64,000 nt of DNA from assembly GCF_022637555.1 (NCBI RefSeq), contig NZ_CP093342.1, positions 682,001 to 746,000 on the forward strand, read 5' to 3'. Numbering within the stretch: position 1 is the first letter of the stretch; each line of letters opens with the position of its first letter. The translations under genes were made by a program, and so were the position numbers. The stretch is from Microbacterium sp. H1-D42 (GTDB taxonomy: Bacteria > Actinomycetota > Actinomycetes > Actinomycetales > Microbacteriaceae). This document shows, in pieces, positions 17,173-25,449 of the stretch. The notes under the pieces were generated by a model. It had not been told where the DNA came from. It saw only the letters and a program-made list of their open reading frames with translations, and did no database searches.

Positions 17173-18152
17173 CCCTGCCCACCCGCAGGCATCGTTCACT
17201 GAACCTCACCGCGCTCGGCGCCGGCTGCGCGCAGCTCGGCAACCTCAGCTTCGCGATGTCCGACGACGAGGCCGAGCAGACCGTCCGTGCGGCCTGGGAA
17301 TCGGGCATCCGCTACTTCGATACCGCGCCGCACTACGGTCTCGGGCTGTCAGAGCGACGCCTCGGCAGAGCGCTGTCGGCCTACCCGCGTGACGAGTACG
17401 TCGTCTCGACGAAGGTCGGGCGGCTGCTGGAGCCGAACCCGGTGGCGGGGCAGAGCGACCTCGTGAACGGGTTCGATGTGCCGGCCGACACCCAGCGCGT
17501 GTACGACTTCAGCCGCGACGGCGTGCTGCGCTCGATCGAGGAGAGTCTGGACCGCCTTGGCCTCGACCGCATCGACGTGGTGTACCTGCACGACCCCGAC
17601 GAGCACTGGGAGCAGGCATCCACCACTGGCGCCGCGACGCTCGCCCAGCTGCGCGATGAGGGCGTGATCGGCGGATTCGGCGCCGGGATGAACCAGACCG
17701 GCATGCTGGCCGACTTCATCGAGCGCGCCGACGTCGACCTCCTGATGTGCGCAGGGCGCCTCACGCTTCTCGAGCACGCGAGTGCCGAGCGGATGCTGGA
17801 AGCCGCGACCCGGCACGATGTCGCGATCGTGGCGGCCGCGGTCTACAACTCCGGGCTGCTCAGCCGCGAGAGCGTGCCGGACGATGCCACCTTCGACTAC
17901 GCCCAGGCGCCCGCCGAGCTCATCGCCCGCGCCCGCGTGATCGAGGCGGTCTGTCGCCGCCACGGCGTGAGCCTGCCGGCGGCGGCGCTGCAGTTCGCGC
18001 TCCGCTACCCTCAGGTGGTGTCGGTCGTGGCCGGATTCCGCGGTGCGGAGCAGGCGGCGCAGACTGCGGAGCGGATGGCCGCCCCGATCCCCGACGAGTT
18101 CTGGGCAGAACTCGAGGCAACCTCACTCATCACCCCGAGGAGAACAGCATGA
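17169..18152 (+). CDS. Aldo/keto reductase, D-threo-aldose (L-fucose) 1-dehydrogenase-like
   Basis: 327 aa NAD(P)-dependent TIM-barrel enzyme. The catalytic Asp and Tyr are in FDTAPHYGLGLSERRLG, the Lys in VVSTKVGRLL and the His in VVYLHDPDEH; ALRYPQVVSVVAGFRG is the cofactor region. Relatives oxidise L-fucose, D-arabinose or pyridoxal at C1 or C4. In an operon with a sugar importer, a mutarotase and an acid dehydratase it most likely makes the sugar lactone. No lactonase gene is present nearby. Both ends overlap neighbours by 4 bp. Confidence 0.88.
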   Translation: MTLPTRRHRSLNLTALGAGCAQLGNLSFAMSDDEAEQTVRAAWESGIRYFDTAPHYGLGLSERRLGRALSAYPRDEYVVSTKVGRLLEPNPVAGQSDLVNGFDVPADTQRVYDFSRDGVLRSIEESLDRLGLDRIDVVYLHDPDEHWEQASTTGAATLAQLRDEGVIGGFGAGMNQTGMLADFIERADVDLLMCAGRLTLLEHASAERMLEAATRHDVAIVAAAVYNSGLLSRESVPDDATFDYAQAPAELIARARVIEAVCRRHGVSLPAAALQFALRYPQVVSVVAGFRGAEQAAQTAERMAAPIPDEFWAELEATSLITPRRTA

Positions 18153-18472
18153 AGCGCGTCGCACAGGTCATCGGCCTCGATCCCGAGCAGATCGACGAGT
18201 ACGAGCGCATCCACCGCGAGGTGTGGCCAGGCGTGCTCGCGCAGATCAAGGGCAGCGGCATCCAGAACTACTCGATCTACCGGTATGGCAACCTGCTGTT
18301 CTCGTACTTCGAATACGTCGGCGATGACTACGAGGCCGACATGGCCGCGATGGCGGAGGACCCCACGACGCAGGAGTGGTGGGCGGTCTGCGAGCCGAAG
18401 CAGCGTCCCGTCGCCGAGCGCGAAGAGGGCGAGTGGTGGCACACGGTGCCCGAGGTCTTCCATCTCGACTGA
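18149..18472 (+). CDS. rhaM: L-rhamnose mutarotase family protein (RhaM)
   Basis: 107 aa, full length for the family. Motifs are EYERIHREVWPGVLAQIKGSGIQNYSIYRYGNLLFSYFEY and the C-terminal EWWAVCEPKQRP plus GEWWHTVPEVFHLD, including the active-site His and Tyr. It interconverts anomers of 6-deoxyhexoses so that imported sugar fits the C1 dehydrogenase. The ATG at 18149 has GAGGAG seven bases upstream and overlaps the reductase stop. Last gene of the operon. Confidence 0.93.
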   Translation: MKRVAQVIGLDPEQIDEYERIHREVWPGVLAQIKGSGIQNYSIYRYGNLLFSYFEYVGDDYEADMAAMAEDPTTQEWWAVCEPKQRPVAEREEGEWWHTVPEVFHLD

Positions 18473-18476
18473 TCTC

Positions 18477-18528
18477 ATCTCGACCGGTCTCGCCGGCGAC
18501 CGCTGAACATCCGTGAACTCACGGATCC
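18477..18528 (-). repeat. Copy A of a ~52-bp dispersed imperfect repeat
   Basis: Read on the minus strand it begins gatccgtgagttcac and ends gagatg, and it aligns loosely along its whole length with plus-strand 26511-26565. The first 15 bases are identical in both. Here it lies between two convergent genes. Nature unknown. Confidence 0.4.
18509..18526. terminator. Perfect palindrome between convergent genes
   Basis: atccgtgaactcacggat, foldable as a 7-bp stem with a four-base loop. It sits 36 bp after the mutarotase stop and could be a weak terminator for the sugar operon, or a protein site; there is no U-run. Confidence 0.35.
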
Positions 18529-18559
18529 GGCCCGACGCTGATGGTGCAAGTCTGGCAGG

Positions 18560-18748
18560 GTGCACATCGAGATCTGGGTGGATGGCACGGATCCTCCCGA
18601 GGGCCGGGTCGACAGTGGCGACGCGGCGATGCCGTTCTGCGGCTGGATCGATCTACTCGCCGTGCTGTCCAGGATCATCGAGCCGTCGCGCGATGAGGAT
18701 GGCGAGTTCGGTGCGCGAACGCAGGCCGAGCTTCGTGAGGATGTTTGA
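18560..18748 (+). CDS. Possible small protein, 62 aa, antisense to the 3' end of the LuxR gene
   Basis: A GTG start with gcagg directly upstream. The first 31 residues (HIEIWVDGTDPPEGRVD, then MPFCGWIDLLAVLS) look like a folded small domain and lie mainly outside the neighbouring gene; the tail overlaps the LuxR-family gene on the other strand and is probably dictated by it. I recall similar short actinobacterial hypotheticals with a WVDG and GW(I/L)DLL pattern but cannot check. May also be chance coding. Confidence 0.3.
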   Translation: MHIEIWVDGTDPPEGRVDSGDAAMPFCGWIDLLAVLSRIIEPSRDEDGEFGARTQAELREDV

Positions 18749-21523
18749 CACATGGGTCTCCACCGTGCGTCGCGAGATGAACAGGCTCTGGGCGATCTCG
18801 AGGTTGGTCTCTCCCTCGGCGACGTGCCCGGCGATGCGCTCCTCGGTGCGCGTCAGCGCCTCCCAGCCCGAGGTCGCTCGGGCCCGCGTCATCACCTGCA
18901 CCGCCACGCCGGCACGACGGAAGGATGCCCGCGAGCGCGCAGCCTCGTGATCGGCGCCGACCTCGGCGTAGGCGCGCAGCGCAGTCTCGGCGAGGGCGCC
19001 GGCGTCCGAGGCCGGCAGCGCCAGCGCGGCGAGTTCGGCGATGCGCGCATGATCCAGCCGGCGAGGGGTGAGCGCCATCAGCCGCTCGGCCTCGACCAGT
19101 GCCGCGGCATCGCCGGCGGCCACGCCCGAGACGGCGAGCGCCGTGGACTGCAGGTGCGCCACCGAGGGGTTCTTCGCGGCCAGTGCCGAGATGACGCTCA
19201 CCACGTCGGTGATGCGCTCGTCAGCATCCGACCGCTCGTCCGGCATGCGCCGAGCGAGCTCGACGAGATCGAGGGCGAGTTCGGCACAGTCCATCAGCAG
19301 CTCGCCGGCACGGAACTCCTGCCATCCCCGCCACAGCACGTCGAGCGTCGCGGCGTCGTCGCGGCGTGCACGATCCGGCTGGCTGTGGCCAAGCCAGACC
19401 CACGACCGCCCGCGTCCGCCCCACTGCTCGCGCCCCGGCACCGGGTCGAGCTGTGCGGCCGCCTCCTGCGCGGCGGCCGGGCCGCGCTGGCGGGCGATGA
19501 CCTGGGTGCGCAGCCCGCGCACCGGGGGATCCAGGCGGATGTCCATCGAGCCGAGCAGCGTCCGATGCGCGTCCAGTTCGACCGCGATGTCGGACAGGTT
19601 GCCGCTGTGGCTGCGGGCCTGCGCTGCCAGCGAGTGGGTCGCGAGCAGACCGGTGCGGTATCCGAACTGCGCCGACACCGCCATGCCGCGCTGCACCAGC
19701 GCGGCCGATTCCGCCGTGCGGTCGACATCGGCGAGCGCAACGGCCAGCTGGGCGTGCGGGAAGGCCTCGATCGAGGCGAGGGACGGATGCTGATCCGCGA
19801 TCAGCACGGCCTCCGAGAGCACGCTGATCGCCTCATCGAGCTCACCGCGGCAGTTCGCGATCAGGCCGAGCAGCGACAGCCCGTACACGCGGGCGCCATG
19901 GTTGCCCTGCTCGGCGGCCAGGGCTGCACCCTGGCGCGCGAACCGCACGGCGGAGTCGATGTCGCCGAGCATGAACACCGGCCAGGCGGCGAACGTCAGA
20001 TGCGCGGCCTGCTCAGCCGCGGCGAGATCCTTGGACGCCGCATAGCCCAGAGCGCGATCGCGCGCTGCGTCATGCTGATGCTGCAGCAGCAGGGCGCGCG
20101 TCTCGACCGCGCGCAGCAGCGGTCCGATCCGGTCCGCTCCCGACAGAGCGGTCTCCTGCCGCAGGGCACTCTCGTGCTGCAGGGCGCTCGTCGCGAGGGC
20201 GGCAGCCTCGGCCGGTCTTCCGGCGCTGAGCGCAGTGCGGGCGAGCCCGGCGGTGGCCGTGACGTGCATCAGGCTGGCCGGTGCGGTGTGCGCCGCCACT
20301 CGCTGCCACAGCTCATCGGCGGTACCCGGCGCCGCAGCGGCGGTCCGCTCGGCCAGCGCCAGCATCCACGTCAGGTCCTCGGCCGCGACCGGTGCGTGCA
20401 GCAGGTGCCCTGCGACGGTGGCCGGCGACAGGCCGGCCGCCTCGAGTCGCAGCGCGACGTCGCGGTGCAGCTCGCCGCGCACTGCCGCAGGCATGTCGTG
20501 CAGCAGCACCTCTTGGATCAGCTGATGCCGGAAGCCGAGGGTGTCGTCATCGATCTCTTCGAGGAACCCGGCGGCGAAAGCCTCGCGCAGCATCGGCACC
20601 AGATCGCTCATCGTGCGATCGGCGACGAGTCGCAGCTGGGCGGGTGGGAACCGTGTGCCGAGCAGAGCGGCGGTGGTCAGCAGCTCTCTCGTCGCGGGCG
20701 TCAGATGACTGAGGTGGCGCATCATCACCATCGCCAGGGACGGCGACGGGCCGGCGGGGGCATCGAGTCGTGCCTCGCCGCGCGGACCGAGAGTGACCGC
20801 CCCGTCTTGCACCAGAGCACGGATCAGCTCGGTGAGGAACAGCGGGTTCCCTCCCGCGGATGCCGTGTATCTGGCCAGAGAGTCATCCGCCCGCCCGCCG
20901 ATCAGGTGCTCTGTGATGTGCAGACAGGTGCTCTCGGTGAGCGGCTGCAGGTCGATCACGTGCAGCAGACCGCGTTCGCTGAGCACACTGAGCAGATGGT
21001 CGAGGGCAGGCGCGGTCTCGTGACGGGCCTGCGTGCGCAGCGAGGCGATGATGGTCAGCGGCATCTGCTCGAGGGTGCGGCTGAGCTTGGTGAGCAGTCG
21101 CAGCGAACCAGGGTCCGCCCAATGCAGGTCTTCCAGCACGAGGATCGTGGGCTCGCGAGTACAGGCGTCGATCACCTCCAGCAGTCGCTCCCCTGCGAGG
21201 TGCTCGCTGCGCTCGGCGGCGATCCGGTGGTCTTCGAGAGTGAGCTTCGGGGCGAGCGCATCGAGGTGGATGCCGTAGGCGCGTCGCCTGTCCATGGCAT
21301 CTGCCGCGCCGCGCAGCACTTGATGTCTCCGCGGCAGCTGCGCGAGCGCTGCGTCGATCAGCGAGCTCTTGCCGATGCCGCCGTCACCCTGAACGGCGAT
21401 GAACCCACCGTGCGGAGCGCTGTCGGTGACGAAGCCGAGCAGGCGCGCGAGCTCAGCATCCCGACCGACGAACAGACGCCCCGTCGGCATTGCGGACGTC
21501 GCGCGGTCAGCACGTGGTGGCAT
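18653..21523 (-). CDS. Large ATP-binding LuxR-family regulator (LAL/MalT-like)
   Basis: 956 aa. An N-terminal P-loop ATPase has Walker A GDGGIGKSS at about residues 46-54 and Walker B ILVLEDLHWAD at about residue 130. A long TPR-like helical middle follows, then a C-terminal LuxR helix-turn-helix with TRTEERIAGHVAEGETNLEIAQSLFIS and RRTVETHVSNILTKLGLRSR. This layout fits signal-integrating activators that use ATP binding for oligomerisation. It is divergent from the cyclase gene with only 61 bp between, so it may regulate that gene and itself. A start at Met12 (21490) is also possible. Confidence 0.9.
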   Translation of the reverse strand: MPPRADRATSAMPTGRLFVGRDAELARLLGFVTDSAPHGGFIAVQGDGGIGKSSLIDAALAQLPRRHQVLRGAADAMDRRRAYGIHLDALAPKLTLEDHRIAAERSEHLAGERLLEVIDACTREPTILVLEDLHWADPGSLRLLTKLSRTLEQMPLTIIASLRTQARHETAPALDHLLSVLSERGLLHVIDLQPLTESTCLHITEHLIGGRADDSLARYTASAGGNPLFLTELIRALVQDGAVTLGPRGEARLDAPAGPSPSLAMVMMRHLSHLTPATRELLTTAALLGTRFPPAQLRLVADRTMSDLVPMLREAFAAGFLEEIDDDTLGFRHQLIQEVLLHDMPAAVRGELHRDVALRLEAAGLSPATVAGHLLHAPVAAEDLTWMLALAERTAAAAPGTADELWQRVAAHTAPASLMHVTATAGLARTALSAGRPAEAAALATSALQHESALRQETALSGADRIGPLLRAVETRALLLQHQHDAARDRALGYAASKDLAAAEQAAHLTFAAWPVFMLGDIDSAVRFARQGAALAAEQGNHGARVYGLSLLGLIANCRGELDEAISVLSEAVLIADQHPSLASIEAFPHAQLAVALADVDRTAESAALVQRGMAVSAQFGYRTGLLATHSLAAQARSHSGNLSDIAVELDAHRTLLGSMDIRLDPPVRGLRTQVIARQRGPAAAQEAAAQLDPVPGREQWGGRGRSWVWLGHSQPDRARRDDAATLDVLWRGWQEFRAGELLMDCAELALDLVELARRMPDERSDADERITDVVSVISALAAKNPSVAHLQSTALAVSGVAAGDAAALVEAERLMALTPRRLDHARIAELAALALPASDAGALAETALRAYAEVGADHEAARSRASFRRAGVAVQVMTRARATSGWEALTRTEERIAGHVAEGETNLEIAQSLFISRRTVETHVSNILTKLGLRSRTELAILIARRLDDPGQHGE

Positions 21524-21584
21524 GCTCGCAGCACCGCCTCTCAGGCCCCAGTCCCTAGCTGGATTCTAGTGACGGAGGAACGCG

Positions 21585-24500
21585 ATGTGGCCTGATTTCT
21601 CGCATGATCCCGCCGTGCTCTCGGCGTTCGCGCCGCGAATCGTCGGCGAGTGGTCGGCCGGTGATTCCCAGCGGGGCCATCGTCGGATGCCCGGCACGAT
21701 GGTCTTCGCCGACATCTCGGGCTTCACGAGGCTCACCGAGCGGCTCGCGCGGCGAGGCAGAGTCGGCGCAGAACTGCTCAGCGACGCCCTCGATCTCACG
21801 TTCGCGACGCTGCTCGCGCCGGCATTCTCCGACGGCGCCGACCTGCTCAAATGGGGCGGGGATGCCGTGCTGCTGTTCTTCCGCGGCGAGCACCATGCGG
21901 TGCGCGCGGCACGGGCGGCGCACCGCATGCGCGCGGCGCTGCGCGAACTGATGCATGGCGAGTCGTTTCCCGTGCCCGCCCAGCTGCGCATGTCGATCGG
22001 CGTGCACAGTGGCGAGTTCGACCTGTATCTGGTCGGAGACCCGGCCAGCCATCTCGAGCTGATCGTCGGTGGGCCAGACATCACGCGGCTCGTCGATGTC
22101 GAGCAGGTGTGCGGGGCGGGGCAGATCCTGCTCAGCGATGAGACGGCCGCTCTGCTGTCGACCAGGGTGCTCGGCGAGACGCGCGAGATCTACGGTGGTG
22201 CGCCGGGGCGGATGCTGAGATCGGCGCCGACCGCACCCGACCTTCTCGTCCAGGATGTCGCTGCACCGGCGCGGCCCGTGCTGCCCACGGTCTCCGTCGC
22301 GATGGCCGTCCCTCCTGGCATCCGCGCTCACGTCGAATCGGGACCATCCGAGCCCGAGCATCGTCCGGTCACGATCGGATTCGTGCAGTTCACCGGGCTC
22401 GATGCCCTTTCGCCCCAGGAGGCGACGGAGGCTGTCGACGCTCTGGTCATCGCGGTGCAGCGCGCATGTCTGAGACACGGGGTGACATTCTTCGAATCCG
22501 ACATCGCCGCGGACGGTGGCAAGATCATGCTCACCGCCGGCGCCCCGCGCAGTGCCGGGCGTGATGCGGAGCGCATGCTCGCGGCCGGCCGCGAGATCGC
22601 TGACCATTCAGGTGCGCTCACTGTGCGGGTCGGTGTGTCATCCGGTCACGTCTTCGCCGGCGAGCTCGGCCCCGCTGTCCGTCGCGCCTATTCGATCAAG
22701 GGCGATGCGGTGAATCTCGCCGCCCGTCTTCTCGGTCACACGGGACCCGCCCAGCTGGTGGCGACGGCCGCCGTCGTCGGCGAGGTGCACGCGGCCGTCG
22801 AGGCGAGCGCACTGGCGCCGTTCGCCGTGAAGGGCAAGCGCGACCCTGTGCACGCCGTGATCGTGCGTCAGGTGCGGGCGCATGCGGCGGGGATGTCCGC
22901 CGAAACGCGATTCATCGGGCGCGCAGACGAGCTCGCCCAGCTGCGGGCCGCGATCGCGGCAGCATCCGAACATCGCGGCAGCGTCGTCGACATCGTCGGC
23001 GAGCCGGGCATCGGAAAGACGCGGCTCGTCGCCGAAGCGGAGGTGCCGCCAGGCATGCGCACCGTGGCGACCGGCGTGAGCGGATACGACGCGGGGGCGA
23101 CGTACGCGACCATCGGCGGGCTGATGCGCGCAGTACTTGGTCTTGCCGCGCACGATGAGGCCGAAGTCGTCGCCCACCGCTTGGAGCAGACTGTGCACGA
23201 TCTGCGGCCCGATCTGCTGATCTGGCTGGCGCTGCTGGCCGTTCCCCTCGGTCTCGACTTGCCACCGAGCCGTGAGGTGCAGGAGCTGGATCCCCGATTC
23301 CGCCGCGGACGCATCGAGGAGGTCGTGCTCTCACTGCTCGCCGAGCTGCTCAGCACGCCGACGCTGCTGATCTTCGAGGACACCCATCTGCTCGACGAGG
23401 CCTCGGGCTCCCTGCTGCACCACCTCGAGGGTGCCGCCGAGGATCTGCCGTGGTGCATGATCATCACCCGACGAGAGGTGCCGATCGGGCACGTGCCATC
23501 GCTGGACGCGCCAGCGGATCGTCGCATGCGAATCGCCGGAATGCCGCATGATCTGGCGCTCGCCCTGGTTGTGGAGTCCGTCGGGCCGGTGCGCGCCAGC
23601 CGCCATGCCCTGGAGGCGATGGTCGAGCGCGGCGGGGGAAACCCGCTGTTCCTGACCTCGCTCGCGGCCAGCGCCGGTGCTCTCGGCGCGGGAGGCTCCA
23701 TCGACCAGCTGCCCGGATCGGTCGAGGCGGTGCTGCTGGTCGACATCGATCGCCTCGCCACCGGCGACCGTGCCCTGCTGCGCCTCGCCGCCGTGCTCGG
23801 CATGCGGTTCGATCCGCGATTCCTGACCCAGCTCGACGATGGTCAGAGTCGGATGCCGGAGGCGGACGTGGCCGTGCGCCTGGAGGAATTCTTACGGCCG
23901 ACGGACGACGGCGATCTGGAGTTCAGGCACGCGATGGTGCGCGAGGTCGCGTACGAGGGGCTGCCGTTCCGCCTGCGGCGCCGCCTGCATGAGCGCGTCG
24001 CGCTTGCCCTGGTGGCCGCGACCGACCGCACCGTCGGGTCCGATCTGCTGAGCCTGCACTTCCACGCCGCCGGACTGCACGAGCAGGCCTGGACCCACTC
24101 ACTCGCCGCGGGTGAGGAGGCCCGCCGCAAATACGCGTACGCGCAGGCGGCGGTCTTCTTCGCCCGTGCACTGGACACCGCGGCGCACCTGCCGCAGATC
24201 TCGCATGGACGACGCGCAGACGCCTCTTCCTCCCTCGGCGACTGCCTCGACATGGCGGGAGATGCGACAGGCGCGCTGACGGCGCTCAGGCGGGCACGGC
24301 GAGACCTGGGCGATGATCCGATCGCGACGGCCGAGCTGCTGTCGAAGGAGTCTCGCATCACTCAGCGGCTCGGGCGCTACCGTCTGGCGCTGTCGCAGCT
24401 CACTCGCGGGCTGCGGCTGCTCGAGGGGGTCGAGGGCGCGAGAGCGGATGCCGTGCGCGCGCAGCTCGCCACCCGCTACGGCTTCGGCCTGCACCTGCAG

Positions 24501-25388
24501 AGTCGCGCGAGTGACGCCGTGCGCTGGGGACGCCGCGGGGTGGAGTGGGCGCAGGCCTCTGGCGACCAGACGGCGCTGGCCCAAGCCTGCAATGCCCTGC
24601 ACTTGGCCTACGGCGCCTCGGCTCAAGCGGAGGACCGACCGTACGGGCAGCTCGCGCTCGGGCTGTACGAGCGCCTCGACGACCTGACCGGTCAGGCACT
24701 CACTCTGAACAATCTCGCCATCGACGCGTACAACAGCGGCGCATGGACCGACGCGATCGACGCGTTCGAGCGGACCAGTGATGCCTTTCGCCGTCTGGGT
24801 GACGAAGCCAACGAGGCGACCGCGCTGTACAACCGTGCGGATGTCCTTGTCGCGCAGGGCAGACATGCCGAGGCGCTTCCGGTGCTGGAGATCGCGCTTC
24901 GCCTCGCGCGCCGGGCGGACGATGAGGAGCTGGTCGGGCTCGTGCTGCGCGAGCAGGCCCGCGCCGAAGCCGGCAGCGGCGATCGGGTCGGAGCCTGGCC
25001 GCTGTTCGACGAGGCACGCGAGGTGCTCGCGGGACTCGAACTCACCACCGAGGTCGCCCTGCTCGATGCGGCAAGGGCCGAGGCGCTGACCGCCGAGGGC
25101 GATTCCGCCGAGGCGCTGACACTGATCGATGAGACGATCCTCGCCGCTCAGGCGAAGGCCGCCGATACGCTGGCGCGCCTGCACCGCATCAGGGCGCAGG
25201 TGCTGGTCAATCAGGGGCAGGCCGACCGCGCGGCGGACGCTGCCCGTGACGGGCTCGCGCGCACCACCGGTGGGTTCGGCGGATACGAGCCGGCTCTGCT
25301 GCGGCTCGCGCTCGCCGAGGCGACGGACGATGAGCTGCTGCGGGCCGAGTCGCGCCAGGTGCTGCACTCGCTCGGCGTAGTGGCCTGA
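21585..25388 (+). CDS. Soluble-adenylyl-cyclase-like protein: two class III cyclase domains, ATPase, TPRs
   Basis: 1267 aa, no membrane segments. Cyclase domain 1 (about 37-190) has both metal Asp, in VFADISGFT and KWGGDAVLLFF, but no Asn/Arg transition-state motif. Cyclase domain 2 (about 260-425) lacks the metal Asp (IGFVQFTGLD; ADGGKIML) but keeps KGDAVNLAARLLG with Asn and Arg. Together they could form one intramolecular active site. A P-loop ATPase follows with GEPGIGKTR near 471-479 and a Walker B-like LLIFEDTHLLDE, then a TPR-rich C-terminal third. The order matches mammalian ADCY10. The ATG has GGAGG five bases upstream. Expected product is cAMP; activity and ligand are not proven. 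Confidence 0.88.
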   Translation: MWPDFSHDPAVLSAFAPRIVGEWSAGDSQRGHRRMPGTMVFADISGFTRLTERLARRGRVGAELLSDALDLTFATLLAPAFSDGADLLKWGGDAVLLFFRGEHHAVRAARAAHRMRAALRELMHGESFPVPAQLRMSIGVHSGEFDLYLVGDPASHLELIVGGPDITRLVDVEQVCGAGQILLSDETAALLSTRVLGETREIYGGAPGRMLRSAPTAPDLLVQDVAAPARPVLPTVSVAMAVPPGIRAHVESGPSEPEHRPVTIGFVQFTGLDALSPQEATEAVDALVIAVQRACLRHGVTFFESDIAADGGKIMLTAGAPRSAGRDAERMLAAGREIADHSGALTVRVGVSSGHVFAGELGPAVRRAYSIKGDAVNLAARLLGHTGPAQLVATAAVVGEVHAAVEASALAPFAVKGKRDPVHAVIVRQVRAHAAGMSAETRFIGRADELAQLRAAIAAASEHRGSVVDIVGEPGIGKTRLVAEAEVPPGMRTVATGVSGYDAGATYATIGGLMRAVLGLAAHDEAEVVAHRLEQTVHDLRPDLLIWLALLAVPLGLDLPPSREVQELDPRFRRGRIEEVVLSLLAELLSTPTLLIFEDTHLLDEASGSLLHHLEGAAEDLPWCMIITRREVPIGHVPSLDAPADRRMRIAGMPHDLALALVVESVGPVRASRHALEAMVERGGGNPLFLTSLAASAGALGAGGSIDQLPGSVEAVLLVDIDRLATGDRALLRLAAVLGMRFDPRFLTQLDDGQSRMPEADVAVRLEEFLRPTDDGDLEFRHAMVREVAYEGLPFRLRRRLHERVALALVAATDRTVGSDLLSLHFHAAGLHEQAWTHSLAAGEEARRKYAYAQAAVFFARALDTAAHLPQISHGRRADASSSLGDCLDMAGDATGALTALRRARRDLGDDPIATAELLSKESRITQRLGRYRLALSQLTRGLRLLEGVEGARADAVRAQLATRYGFGLHLQSRASDAVRWGRRGVEWAQASGDQTALAQACNALHLAYGASAQAEDRPYGQLALGLYERLDDLTGQALTLNNLAIDAYNSGAWTDAIDAFERTSDAFRRLGDEANEATALYNRADVLVAQGRHAEALPVLEIALRLARRADDEELVGLVLREQARAEAGSGDRVGAWPLFDEAREVLAGLELTTEVALLDAARAEALTAEGDSAEALTLIDETILAAQAKAADTLARLHRIRAQVLVNQGQADRAADAARDGLARTTGGFGGYEPALLRLALAEATDDELLRAESRQVLHSLGVVA

Positions 25389-25404
25389 GCGGGGAGCGCG
25401 CGCA

Positions 25405-25439
25405 GGCGCCCCCGCTCGGGCGCCCCCGTTCAGGCGCCC
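25405..25439. repeat. 14-bp GC-rich tandem repeat between convergent genes
   Basis: Two and a half units of ggcgcccccg(c/t)tc(g/a). Each unit contains the self-complementary ggcgcc, so RNA from either strand can form short hairpins. It may serve as a bidirectional terminator for the cyclase gene and the secreted-protein gene; no U-run. Confidence 0.4.
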
Positions 25440-25449
25440 ATGGCTCGCC

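Noticed and set aside
14632..17199. 855-codon open frame on the minus strand across the sugar permease/ATPase genes
   Set aside because: Antisense shadow of clear transporter genes; composition is His/Arg/Asp-rich with no domains, as expected at high GC.
18752..21595. 947-codon open frame on the plus strand opposite the LuxR-family regulator
   Set aside because: Shadow frame; the minus strand encodes a recognisable ATPase and LuxR HTH in order.
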